Assembly: GCA_963752965.1 (NCBI GenBank)
Contig: CAVWAJ010000003.1
Span: 20,977 to 84,976, forward strand
Reading direction: 5' to 3'
Origin: QHXW01 sp963752965
GTDB taxonomy: Bacteria; Acidobacteriota; Terriglobia; Bryobacterales; Bryobacteraceae
Length of the DNA stretch: 64,000 bases
Of this stretch, positions 50,367 to 58,453 are shown one piece after another; within the stretch, counting starts at the first letter, position 1; each line of letters opens with the position of its first letter. The position numbers and the translations under genes are program-made. The notes beneath the pieces were generated by a model. That model saw only the letters and a program-made list of their open reading frames with translations, searched no databases and was not told where the DNA came from.

Positions 50367-52059
50367 GCGATGGTGCTTTGGGCAGCGGCAGGCCGGCGAG
50401 GGCGCCGGCCGCGGACGAGGGCGTCCGCCCCACGGGTTGCCACTCGCGATGCTCGCCATGTTGGTCACTCCGGTGGTGTTTGCGGCTTCGGTGCGCGACT
50501 TCATTACGGACCGATTTCACGGGCCCAACGTGCAAGTGCGCGAGGTGGCGAAGGTTCAGGAGCACGTGTTCGACGGGAAGCTGCACCTCAACGTGAAGGA
50601 CTTCATCGAGCTGCTGCTGAAGAACAATACAGAGATCAACATGGTGCGGCTGGACGTGCTGAACGCCGCGGACGCGGTGTTGAGCGCGAAAACGCCGTTC
50701 GACCCGTTCATCCAGGGGACCTTCAACAGCACGCGCTCGGTGACGCCGCAATTCAGCCAGATCGGCGGAGCACCAAATCTCAGCTCGCTCGGAGAGATCA
50801 GCAACATCTATTACCAGCAGACGCTGGAATCGGGCCAGATTCTGAATTTCGGGTTCAACGGGATACGCAGCTCCACCAACAGCGAATTCTACTATCTCAA
50901 TCCGAATATTTCGACGTTCATGAATTTTCAGGTGACGCAGCCGCTATTGCAAGGACGCCGCAACCTGCAATTGCGGGCGCCGCTGATGATTGCGCGGACG
51001 CAACTGCTGATCACCTCCGATCAGAGCGAGACACGGATCGCGGATCTGGTGGCGGCCGACGCGAGCCAGTATTGGGATGCCATTCAAGCGCGCGACAACA
51101 TCAAGGTGCAGCAGCAGGCGTACGATCTGGCGCAGAAATCCTACGAGCGCGACAAATTGGCGCTCGACCTGGGCGCGCTGCCCAGCCTGGATATTTTTCA
51201 ATCGCAATCGCAGGTGGCGCAGCGGAAGGTGGCGGTGATTCAGGCGCAGTACGCGCACCGGGATGCTCTCGATGGATTGCGGCGGCTGATCGGAGCGGAT
51301 CTGGATCCGGCGACACGCAACATGGAGATCGTGTTGGAGGACGACGCAGTGGCGACGGTCGCGCCGGTTGCACCCACAGAGGAGGCGATCAGCGCCGCGA
51401 TGCAAAAACGTCCGGAGCTAAGCGCGGTGCGGAGACACCAGGGGATCAACGACCTGAATGCGCGGGTGGCGCGGGATTCGATGCTTCCGCGGTTCGACTT
51501 GAGCGCGTTTGGCGGGGGCAACGGTTTGGGCGGGAATCAGATTGCGGTGACGGGGCCGCTCGGCTCGGCGCCGACCACGGTGGCGGTAGGCGGGCTGGGC
51601 GACGCACTGTACCAGATGTTCGCGTTCCAAGCGCCGACTTACGGCTTTCAGGTGAGTATGACGCTGCCGGTGCGCAACAGTACGGCCGAGGCCGGCCTGG
51701 CCGAAGCGTTAGTGAGCCGGGCAAGAGACCGGTACGCGGAGCGGCAGCTCGAACAGCAAGTGATTCGGGACGTGAAGCTGGCGACCAGCCAGATACAGAT
51801 GAGCGCGGCGCAGATTGAAGCGGCGAAGACGGCGCGCGATCTGGCGCAAAAGAACGTCGAGGCCGAACAGCAGAAATACGAACTGGGCGGCGTGACGGCG
51901 TTCGAGGTGCTGGACGCACAGTCACGCCTCGCGACGGTGGAGAGCTCGCTGCTCCAGGCGTACGTGGGCTACCGGAAGGCGCTGATCGGCTACGAGCGCG
52001 CGGTCTGGACGCTGTTGGACGGCCTGGGGATTATTGTCGAGATGCCGAAAGTGCGGTAA
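50359..52059 (+). CDS. TolC-like outer membrane efflux protein with repeat-derived insertion in its leader
   Basis: A 566-residue TolC/OEP protein: two repeats with long helices (DLAQKSYERDKLALDLGALPSLD, ARDLAQKNVEAEQQKYELGGVTAFEVLDAQSRL), the strand and helix pattern typical of a 12-stranded trimeric channel. The signal peptide begins MNRRWCFGQRQAGEGAGRG, in which residues about 11-28 are encoded by the double-hairpin repeat (50391-50428), and the hydrophobic part is LAMLAMLVTPVVFAAS. ATG at 50359 overlaps the permease stop. It completes the efflux cluster with three adaptors and the permease. Confidence 0.9.
   Translation: MNRRWCFGQRQAGEGAGRGRGRPPHGLPLAMLAMLVTPVVFAASVRDFITDRFHGPNVQVREVAKVQEHVFDGKLHLNVKDFIELLLKNNTEINMVRLDVLNAADAVLSAKTPFDPFIQGTFNSTRSVTPQFSQIGGAPNLSSLGEISNIYYQQTLESGQILNFGFNGIRSSTNSEFYYLNPNISTFMNFQVTQPLLQGRRNLQLRAPLMIARTQLLITSDQSETRIADLVAADASQYWDAIQARDNIKVQQQAYDLAQKSYERDKLALDLGALPSLDIFQSQSQVAQRKVAVIQAQYAHRDALDGLRRLIGADLDPATRNMEIVLEDDAVATVAPVAPTEEAISAAMQKRPELSAVRRHQGINDLNARVARDSMLPRFDLSAFGGGNGLGGNQIAVTGPLGSAPTTVAVGGLGDALYQMFAFQAPTYGFQVSMTLPVRNSTAEAGLAEALVSRARDRYAERQLEQQVIRDVKLATSQIQMSAAQIEAAKTARDLAQKNVEAEQQKYELGGVTAFEVLDAQSRLATVESSLLQAYVGYRKALIGYERAVWTLLDGLGIIVEMPKVR
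50391..50428. repeat. Double-hairpin repeat, copy 2 (inside a gene)
   Basis: GGCCGGC/GCCGGCC (50391-50397, 50404-50410) followed by GCGGAC/GTCCGC (50411-50416, 50423-50428), both loops GAGGGC. It is the reverse orientation of copy 1 at 5992: the GCGGAC stem is identical, and the flanking CCCAC/GTGGG matches too. It is translated as part of the TolC-like leader. Confidence 0.8.
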
Positions 52060-52061
52060 AC

Positions 52062-52099
52062 CTGCCGGCTGAAGCCGGCAGCGGCACGCTGAAGCGTGC
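52062..52099. repeat. Double-hairpin between convergent genes (TGAA loops)
   Basis: CTGCCGGC-TGAA-GCCGGCAG (52062-52081) and GCACGC-TGAA-GCGTGC (52084-52099), both perfect, start three bases after the TolC-like stop and end just before the stop of the DUF3300 gene on the other strand. A two-way terminator role is likely. It has the same two-stem plan as the 5992 repeat but different loops. Confidence 0.75.
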
Positions 52100-52104
52100 G
52101 CCCA

Positions 52105-52932
52105 CTAGCGGCGTCCGTGGAGCTCGTGGTGCTCCTCGCGGTGCTCGGGGTGGTAGCGCTGGAGGCTGTAGGGATGGACGTACGCGCCGCGATTGACGAA
52201 GGTCCGGCCCCACGGGTGGTTGTTGATGATCACGGTGTGGAGCCCCCAATCAAAGTGGACGGCGCCCCAGCCCCACGGCGCGAAGGCAGCACCGATGGCG
52301 ATTCCCGGACCGAATGAAATGGCGGCGGCGATGCGGAAACCGGGCCTGGGCGCGGCGAAAACAAGCAAGGGATTGTAGACCGGCACGAAGAAGAAAGCCG
52401 GGTTGACGGGCACGATTTCGATGGCCGGGCCGGCCGCGATCACTTGCATCTGCCCATTGCTCCGCAGGTATCCGTAGTCCCTCGCCTGCTGGCGCATGTG
52501 CTGGACGGCATCCATGACCTGGTCGTGCTGGGCGAGAAAGGCGTCACCGAGGCGGCGGGTCCAGTTGGGATCGCGCGCCAACGGGTCCAAGACGGAGGGA
52601 AACGGCAGCAGGGCTTGCACGCTCGGATCCCACGGCAGGTGATCTTCGGAAATGGCACGAGCGAGATCGTCACCCTTTATGTAGCTGTGTTCATCGGCCC
52701 AGCGCGCCGCATCAGGGATCTCTTCGGGGAACGTGGACGCGGCGAGGGTCTGGGCCAGGAGCGAATCGGGATAAAGGGCAATGGGCGCGACGAGGCGGTC
52801 CAACTCCTCCGGGGGCAACGGCTCTGGCGGAGGATACTGGCCGAGGGCAGGAAGCGGTCCGACGGCAAGCACGGCCGCGATCATGAGCATGGGTAAAGTG
52901 GCTCTTGATGGGGTTCCCGGTAGCAGGCGCAT
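52105..52932 (-). CDS. DUF3300 secreted protein
   Basis: A 275-residue protein with a signal peptide (LPMLMIAAVLAVGPLPALGQ) and the DUF3300 domain: PPEELDRLVAPIALYPDSLLAQTLAAST, DEHSYIKGDDLARA, DPNWTRRLGDAFLAQ, VIAAGPAIEIVPVNPAFFFVPVYNP. The tail is aromatic and His-rich (HPWGRTFVNRGAYVHPYSLQR, HPEHREEHHELH) and could bind metal. Function unknown; found in many Gram-negatives, often near redox genes. It is convergent with the efflux cluster. Confidence 0.92.
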   Translation of the reverse strand: MRLLPGTPSRATLPMLMIAAVLAVGPLPALGQYPPPEPLPPEELDRLVAPIALYPDSLLAQTLAASTFPEEIPDAARWADEHSYIKGDDLARAISEDHLPWDPSVQALLPFPSVLDPLARDPNWTRRLGDAFLAQHDQVMDAVQHMRQQARDYGYLRSNGQMQVIAAGPAIEIVPVNPAFFFVPVYNPLLVFAAPRPGFRIAAAISFGPGIAIGAAFAPWGWGAVHFDWGLHTVIINNHPWGRTFVNRGAYVHPYSLQRYHPEHREEHHELHGRR

Positions 52933-53135
52933 TCACTGTCTCCTTCTTGTGTCGATATTAATGTAACAGCCGCGGTGTGAGCTCACGCAGCCGGCATTAC
53001 GAATAGACGATCTTGCGTATACAAATGTTGCGCGCCGGCCTATCCGCATGATTTTGCACTTGTTGCGGGGCTCTTTTTACATCAGAGACGCGGGCACCAC
53101 CGGGATAATCAGGGAAGGATTGATCGAACGACAGA

Positions 53136-54056
53136 ATGAAGACCCTGGCCGGTGCACTTTTATTCCCGCTCCTGTTCGCGCTGCCCACGCTGGCGCAGAA
53201 GGAGAACGGCTTTGTCGGCGGCGAAGCGTGCAAGACCTGCCATGCCGACGTGTGGTCGAAGTTCTACAGGAACCCGCACTTCAAGAGCGTAGCGTCGGGC
53301 AAGGAGACGCCGGAGCACACGGGATGCGAAAGTTGCCACGGTCCGGGCGGCGCGCACGTGGCGGCGCATGGAGGCAAGGCGACGATCGTGGCGTTCTCAC
53401 AACTGGAGCCAAAGCAGATTCTGGACAATTGCCTGCGGTGCCACGCGAACACGCTTTCGCGGGCGAACATCCGGACGTCGTCGCACACCGAGGCGGGAGT
53501 GGCTTGCACAAGCTGCCACTCGATCCACAAATCTCCGGCACCGAAATTTCTACTGGCGGACAAGCAGGTGGAGATGTGCTACGGCTGCCATGCCGACGTG
53601 CGCTCGCAGTTCTCGATGCCGTTCAAGCACCGCGTGAATGAAGGCGCGATGGTGTGCACGGACTGCCACAATCCGCATGGCGCGTTTCAACCCACCTGGA
53701 GAAATGGGGAGCGGCCGCGCATGATGCAGGCGGCGATGGCCAACGAGGAGCCATGCCTCAAGTGCCATGAGGAAAAACGCGGGCCGTTTGTGTTCGAGCA
53801 TCCGCCGGTGCGCGTGGAAGGCTGCGAGATGTGCCACTATCCGCACGGCTCGCCGAACTCACGGCTGCTGCGGCGGCCGGTGGTCTTCACGATGTGCCTG
53901 GAATGCCACAACGGAGCGCCGGGGTTCAGCCGGACCGGGCAGGGCGATCCGGTGCCTTTCCAATTCCACAATTTGCGTTCGCCGCTTTTTCAGAACTGCA
54001 CGAACTGCCATAGCCACATTCACGGCTCCAACCTGGACGCATTCTTCCTGAAGTGA
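53136..54056 (+). CDS. Decaheme c-type cytochrome, DmsE/MtrA family
   Basis: A 306-residue periplasmic cytochrome with signal (LLFPLLFALPTLAQ) and exactly ten CxxCH heme motifs: CKTCH, CESCH, CLRCH, CTSCH, CYGCH, CTDCH, CLKCH, CEMCH, CLECH, CTNCH. Length, heme count and spacing match DmsE and MtrA, the decaheme that sits inside an outer membrane porin and passes electrons across. The MtrB/PioB-type porin gene starts 8 bp later, and together they make a porin-cytochrome conduit. No surface cytochrome (MtrC/OmcA) or DmsAB reductase is in the window. Confidence 0.95.
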   Translation: MKTLAGALLFPLLFALPTLAQKENGFVGGEACKTCHADVWSKFYRNPHFKSVASGKETPEHTGCESCHGPGGAHVAAHGGKATIVAFSQLEPKQILDNCLRCHANTLSRANIRTSSHTEAGVACTSCHSIHKSPAPKFLLADKQVEMCYGCHADVRSQFSMPFKHRVNEGAMVCTDCHNPHGAFQPTWRNGERPRMMQAAMANEEPCLKCHEEKRGPFVFEHPPVRVEGCEMCHYPHGSPNSRLLRRPVVFTMCLECHNGAPGFSRTGQGDPVPFQFHNLRSPLFQNCTNCHSHIHGSNLDAFFLK

Positions 54057-54064
54057 GGCGGCGA

Positions 54065-56026
54065 ATGAAATCAACGATCTTAGCTTTGCTCCTCGCCGGC
54101 GCGGCGAACGCGCAGCAGACGGTGGCGCCCACGCCTGAGCAGGTTGGTCCCACCCGCGGCGACAATGTCTCGGAATACAACATCGCCAACTCGTTTGAAA
54201 CAGGGTACCGGTGGAACTCGCTGGGTGGGAATATCGACTCCTACAACAGCCAGGTGAACTACGGTAACGGCGTGCGCCTGCTGAGCAGCTATTTCAGCAT
54301 CAATTCGCTAGGCGGCCACGGCAAGTATTTCGACAGCATCGTTCTCACGACGCAGGGGCTGGGAAACGATCCTTACGAATCCGCGACGCTGCGTGTGGAG
54401 AAGAACCGGCTGTACCGGTTCGACATGAACTGGCGGCTGAACGATTACGTGAATCCCGGGCTTGTGAGCGCGGGCCAGGAGAGCGGCAATTTTCGAGATA
54501 CGCGGTACACGTCGCAGGATGACGATCTGACGCTGTTTCCACAGTCGAAAATGAAATTTTTCCTGGGCTATTCGCGCGGGGTGCAGGAAGGTCCGGAGTT
54601 GACAGCAACGGGAGGCTTTCCGGCCGCCACGCCCCAGCTGGATACGGCCGGGTTCACGTCGTTGCGCGAGGCGCGGAACGAGTACCGGGTGGGAAATGAG
54701 TTCCAGATTCTGGGCTTCACGGTGAACTGGATGCACGGGTGGGAGGATTTCAAAGAAGACTTCCGGGTGCCCGCGCAGGCCGGTGTGAATGGGAATACGA
54801 TCCCTTCGCAGCTCGCGAATCCCTACCATGGGACCAGCCCTTACTGGCGCGTCGGTTTGTTTACGAACCGGAAGTGGTACAGCGTGAACGGGCGCTTTAC
54901 CTACACGGGCACGCGGCGCGCATTCGTGCTACAGGACAACACCTTTCTCGGTGGCGCCGGAATCATCGGGCTGCAAAATGTTGCAGTGGGGACAGGGCAG
55001 CGCCCGGTGGGCACGGGGAACCTGACATTCAGCGTGTTTCCCACTTCCAAGCTGACGGTGACCAACAGCACGGCCGTTTACAACGTGCGGACCGTGGGGC
55101 TCTCCGAATTCATTCAATTTAACGACGCCACAGGGACCAGCGTCACCCAGGACTTTCTGTATCTCGGGATTCGCACGCTGTCGAATCAAACGGATTTGAA
55201 TTACCAGGCCTACAAATGGCTCAGCTTCTACGGCGGATACCATTACTCCGACCGTCTGATCACTTCGGTGCTCGATTCGCCAACGCGGTATTACCAGACG
55301 AGCATCTTGAACGCGGGAGTGTTCGGAGTGAGGTTCCGCCCGATTGAGCCGGTGACCATCGTGCTTAGCGGCGAGGTGGGGCGCGCCAATCAGCCGTTCA
55401 CCACTAAGAGCGACAAAGACTACCAGGCGCTGGGCGCGCGCGTGCAATACAAAATGAAAAGTCTGCTGGTATCGGCCTATTCGCAGTCGAATTACAACAA
55501 CAATTCGGTAACGTTCACCGCTTACAGCTCGCACTCGAGAACCTATGCCGCGAACGTCTCGTGGATGCCGTTGCGCTGGCTCTCGTTCAACACCGACTAT
55601 TCGAAGATGCACCTGGATACGCTCGGGGGAATCGCGTTCTTCGATGGCGGAGAGACTCCGACGAACGGGTACTCGCTGTACATCAGCAACCTCCAGACGG
55701 GCAACGCGGGAGTGCATTTTACGCTGGGGCGGCGGGCAGACCTGTATCTGGGCTACAGCCACGTGCAGGATACCGGCGATGGGCGCAGCAATCCGTACGG
55801 GACGGGATTCGGAACAACGATTCCCGAGTTCCAGGCCGCGCAGACGTTCCCCATCAAGTTCCAGTCACCGATGGGGCGCTTGTCGGTGAAGATCAACAAC
55901 CGCATTCGCTGGAACGTGGGGTATCAGTACTACGGCTACCACGAAGATTTCTTCACAGGACAAATTACCCCTGATCAGGCGTACCGCGCACACACCGGTT
56001 ATACCAGCGTGCTGTGGTCGTTCTGA
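54065..56026 (+). CDS. MtrB/PioB-family outer membrane beta-barrel
   Basis: A 653-residue barrel: signal STILALLLAGAANAQ, then repeated amphipathic strands with aromatic ends (RLLSSYFSIN, KFFLGYSRGVQEG, FTVNWMHGWEDF, VQYKMKSLLVSAYSQSNY, ending WNVGYQYYGYHEDFF and GYTSVLWSF with terminal Phe). These are typical of the decaheme-associated MtrB/PioB porins. The paired Cys at the N-terminus of Shewanella MtrB is absent. It holds the decaheme protein encoded directly before it. The ATG at 54065 was picked since the signal peptide follows at once. Confidence 0.9.
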   Translation: MKSTILALLLAGAANAQQTVAPTPEQVGPTRGDNVSEYNIANSFETGYRWNSLGGNIDSYNSQVNYGNGVRLLSSYFSINSLGGHGKYFDSIVLTTQGLGNDPYESATLRVEKNRLYRFDMNWRLNDYVNPGLVSAGQESGNFRDTRYTSQDDDLTLFPQSKMKFFLGYSRGVQEGPELTATGGFPAATPQLDTAGFTSLREARNEYRVGNEFQILGFTVNWMHGWEDFKEDFRVPAQAGVNGNTIPSQLANPYHGTSPYWRVGLFTNRKWYSVNGRFTYTGTRRAFVLQDNTFLGGAGIIGLQNVAVGTGQRPVGTGNLTFSVFPTSKLTVTNSTAVYNVRTVGLSEFIQFNDATGTSVTQDFLYLGIRTLSNQTDLNYQAYKWLSFYGGYHYSDRLITSVLDSPTRYYQTSILNAGVFGVRFRPIEPVTIVLSGEVGRANQPFTTKSDKDYQALGARVQYKMKSLLVSAYSQSNYNNNSVTFTAYSSHSRTYAANVSWMPLRWLSFNTDYSKMHLDTLGGIAFFDGGETPTNGYSLYISNLQTGNAGVHFTLGRRADLYLGYSHVQDTGDGRSNPYGTGFGTTIPEFQAAQTFPIKFQSPMGRLSVKINNRIRWNVGYQYYGYHEDFFTGQITPDQAYRAHTGYTSVLWSF

Positions 56027-56029
56027 GAG

Positions 56030-56056
56030 CCTGCTGAAAAAGCCGTTCGCAGCAGG
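56030..56056 (+). terminator. Hairpin after the MtrB-like gene
   Basis: CCTGCTG (56030-56036) pairs with CAGCAGG (56050-56056), beginning 4 bases after the stop, with a 13-base loop and no T-run. Confidence 0.4.
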
Positions 56057-56158
56057 AACTGCGCGTTTCCCTTTACGAAGTCTTACAAAAACCACCGCCG
56101 GCTACAGCAACCTCCTTTTCAAGAAAGCCGTAATTAGAAGTGGAGGAGGAAAGAGTTC

Positions 56159-56716
56159 ATGAAGAACAGATCCCAACTCAAGCTGATGCTGGCCGCGCTG
56201 TTGGTGGCGGCGGGGAGCGCGATGGCCTCCAACAACGATCCAGCGGTAAGCGACGCCGACAAGCAGATTGCGCAGAAGGTCGTACACGAGATCCGGATGT
56301 ATCCGCGATACACGCTGTGGGACAACGTGAAAGTCGAGGTGCGCGACGGTGAGGTGGACCTGCAGGGCCAGGTGAGCCAACCGTTCAAGAAGGCCGATCT
56401 AGGCAGGCTTGCGCAACAGGTAACGGGTGTGCGCAGCGTAGTCAACGAGCTAGAGGTTTTGCCGACTTCGCTGTTCGATGACCGGCTGCGTCTGCAAGTG
56501 GCGCGCGCGATTTATCGCGACCCCGCACTTTCCCGCTACGGCATCCAGGCGGTGCCGCCCATCCACATCATCGTGGATAACGGGCACGTGACGCTCGAGG
56601 GCGTGGTGAACAACACGATGGAAAAGAATATCGCGGGCATCCGCGCCTCGCAGAGCCTGAGCTTCGGCCAGGTGACGAACAACCTGCGCGTGGAGAATGC
56701 CAACACCAAGAGCTAA
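56159..56716 (+). CDS. Two-BON-domain periplasmic protein
   Basis: A 185-residue protein: signal (LKLMLAALLVAAGSAMA), then BON 1 (about 35-105: IAQKVVHEIRMYPRYTLWDNVKVEVRDGEVDLQGQV, VRSVVNELEVL) and BON 2 (about 112-180: LRLQVARAIYRDPAL, IHIIVDNGHVTLEGVVNN, VTNNLRVEN). It resembles OsmY-like envelope stress proteins; BON domains bind phospholipid. ATG has GGAGGAGG upstream, a very strong site. It follows the porin-cytochrome genes in the same direction with a hairpin between and a good terminator after it. Confidence 0.92.
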   Translation: MKNRSQLKLMLAALLVAAGSAMASNNDPAVSDADKQIAQKVVHEIRMYPRYTLWDNVKVEVRDGEVDLQGQVSQPFKKADLGRLAQQVTGVRSVVNELEVLPTSLFDDRLRLQVARAIYRDPALSRYGIQAVPPIHIIVDNGHVTLEGVVNNTMEKNIAGIRASQSLSFGQVTNNLRVENANTKS

Positions 56717-56738
56717 TTCCGATTTTCCTACGTGTGTG

Positions 56739-56771
56739 CCGGAGATCCGTTCGTGGGTCTCCGGCTCCCTA
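56739..56771 (+). terminator. Rho-independent terminator after the BON gene
   Basis: CCGGAGATCC (56739-56748) pairs with GGGTCTCCGG (56755-56764) with one G-T pair and a 6-base loop, followed by CTCCCTATTTT. It lies 23 bp after the stop. Confidence 0.75.
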
Positions 56772-56787
56772 TTTTGGTATGTGAATG

Positions 56788-57027
56788 CTACGACTGATTG
56801 GCCGGCGAGAAGGACTCGGCGGCAGTGGCACAGGAACGGCGGCGGACCGGCTCACCGACGCGCATCTCGTCCCAGTTGTAGCTAAACTCCTGACCGCAGT
56901 CTAGGCAGACCACGTAAGTTCCGTGCCGGTGAACACCGGCCGAAACCACCCTTCGTCCCGGCGTAATCGGGAACGTAATACGACCGTGACTACAGCCGAA
57001 TAATGCGTTCAGAATCAAACCTAGCAT
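56788..57027 (-). CDS. Small zinc-ribbon-like protein
   Basis: A 79-residue protein starting MLGLILNALFGCSHGRITFPI. It has Cys12, then CLDCGQEF near residue 41 and another Cys toward the end, with His residues (SHGR, HRHG) that may complete a metal site. Similar small proteins occur across Acidobacteriota with no known function. ATG has AGGAGG 6 bases upstream, a strong site. It is convergent with the BON gene. Confidence 0.72.
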   Translation of the reverse strand: MLGLILNALFGCSHGRITFPITPGRRVVSAGVHRHGTYVVCLDCGQEFSYNWDEMRVGEPVRRRSCATAAESFSPANQS

Positions 57028-57388
57028 GGCTCCGCCTCCTGTTGCCGCTCTGTACGAAACGTAACGTTGCCCCCAGACGCCCGATGCAATCCGTCGGTCC
57101 GTTGCGTTGGCCTCCCGATGCTGCATTCGGTACTAGTTAACCAGCAATCGCAGTACCATAGGCGACGTCGGCGGCGCGGCGCGGAGGCCGAGATCCATAG
57201 CGAGCGAATGGGCGGCCAAATCCTGAAAATCAACTGGTGTAGCGCAATCATTTCTCGTGCAGGAGATTTTGTCAATCTATCCGTTTGGATAACGGGCTAT
57301 CCGATTGGATAGCCCTCACTGCCGCAGACACGTATACCCACCGCGACAAAATGTCACACACCTGAGGCGTCCGTCCCCAGTCTGCCGG
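57028..57388. other. 361-bp region between two minus-strand genes
   Basis: No gene seen. It contains the promoter area of the small zinc-ribbon gene and, near its far end, two TATCCG-type palindromes (57278-57311). Confidence 0.55.
57278..57311. promoter_or_regulatory. Two palindromic sites 20 bp apart (TATCCGWTTGGATA)
   Basis: TATCCGTTTGGATA at 57278-57291 and TATCCGATTGGATA at 57298-57311; each is a perfect 5-bp inverted repeat around a 4-base centre, and start-to-start distance is 20 bp. The second is extended by GGGC/GCCC into a 9-bp stem. Two like sites two helical turns apart look like an operator for a dimeric repressor; the second may also end the PilZ transcript 77 bp beyond its stop. 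Confidence 0.5.
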
Positions 57389-57763
57389 TCAGAAGTTGTT
57401 CGTCAGCGGCTTGGGAAATTCCAAACCGATCCGGAACTTTCTGCCACTGACCAAGCAATGCCGCACGACGGCGCTACCCATTAGCTTCAGATCCTTCACC
57501 TGCACATAGACGTGCGATCCTGGCGTCACCGGCTTGGACGACTCGACACACGCGCCCGCGCCGCTCATGTCCACGCCGCGCACCTGCATTCTTTTCGTGC
57601 GGCCTTCGGCATCCTGCCAGACGAGCGTTACCGGGCACATGATCTTGCACCGGCCGTAGAACCGCGCGTCCCGCTTGGGCTCACGGGTAGCGGTGGTCCC
57701 GTCGGGGCCCGTATCCGGCGCCGAACCGCGAGACCATTTCAATAACGGTTGCAGAAGTTTCAC
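57389..57763 (-). CDS. PilZ domain protein
   Basis: A 124-residue protein with one PilZ domain. The c-di-GMP-binding RxxxR is in REPKRDARFYGRC and the second motif (D/N)xSxxG is DMSGAGAC near residue 71, closing with KFRIGLEFPKPL. It probably binds cyclic di-GMP and acts on motility, adhesion or secretion through a partner protein. The gene is alone, in front of the tRNA gene. Confidence 0.85.
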   Translation of the reverse strand: MKLLQPLLKWSRGSAPDTGPDGTTATREPKRDARFYGRCKIMCPVTLVWQDAEGRTKRMQVRGVDMSGAGACVESSKPVTPGSHVYVQVKDLKLMGSAVVRHCLVSGRKFRIGLEFPKPLTNNF

Positions 57764-57967
57764 GAATAATGGAATGGCAACCGGCCTTCCACATTCCGAA
57801 CGCCGAGGCCGGGGGCGTAACCCGTTGTTTTAGAACTGCGTGACGAGAGTGGATAACGCCACCCGGTTAGCGGTCGCGAAAGTGACACCCTGTCGCAGCC
57901 GAGGTGGAGGGCGAGTGGGTTGCGGAAGACCTGCCAACCCGATAAATTAGAAAGAGTCCCCGCAATT

Positions 57968-58044
57968 GCGCCCGTAGCTCAGTTGGATAGAGCGTCTGGC
58001 TACGAACCAGAAGGTCGGGAGTTCGAATCTCTCCGGGCGCACCA
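57968..58044 (+). tRNA. tRNA-Arg (anticodon ACG)
   Basis: A complete 77-nt cloverleaf with encoded CCA. Acceptor GCGCCCG/CGGGCGC, D arm with AGCTCAGTTGGATAGAGC, anticodon stem TCTGG/CCAGA with loop CTACGAA (anticodon ACG, wobble A read as inosine), and T arm with GTTCGAATC. All parts pair correctly. It reads CGN Arg codons. The permease remnant lies just beyond it. Confidence 0.97.
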
Positions 58045-58101
58045 TGAATTTCCGTTTCTCCCGCCAGCGCAGACTTCACTCGAATCGACGTGACCCTTTC
58101 T

Positions 58102-58413
58102 CCCGAGGGGCAACGGGAGAGGACGAAGCACGACGGCATTGACGACACTAAAGGCGGCTGTGGTTGCTCCGATCCCCAAAGGCAACGTCGCGATCCTGAC
58201 CATCGCGAATCCAGGACTCTTGGATAGCACGCGCACGGCATAGTGAAGGTCCTGCTGTAGCTGTTCGATCCAGTCAACGGTATCCACGTCCCGCGTCGTT
58301 TTCTTCAAGAGCGTTTGGTTGCCAAATAGTCGTGAGCGCGGGTCGAAAAATGCTGCGGGCCCAAGCGGGCGTGGGTCAAGGTGCTCGAAAAGAAATGCGC
58401 AGGCGAGGCGCAT
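58102..58413 (-). pseudogene. Remnant of an acidobacterial-type orphan permease (MacB/FtsX family)
   Basis: About 104 codons whose middle part resembles the junction between the leader domain and first helix of the duplicated permeases common in Acidobacteriota: RSRLFGNQTLLKKTTRDV, WIEQLQQDLHYAVRVL, SKSPGFAMVRIATLPLGIGA and FSVVNAVVLRPLPLP. It starts abruptly and loses similarity after LPLPLG, about 60 bp from the tRNA; the full protein would be 800 residues. It is therefore a fragment, probably left by rearrangement at the tRNA-Arg end. Confidence 0.75.
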
Positions 58414-58453
58414 GGCCTGACGTGGAAAAACGTGGGAGAAGCAACTTCCGCGT

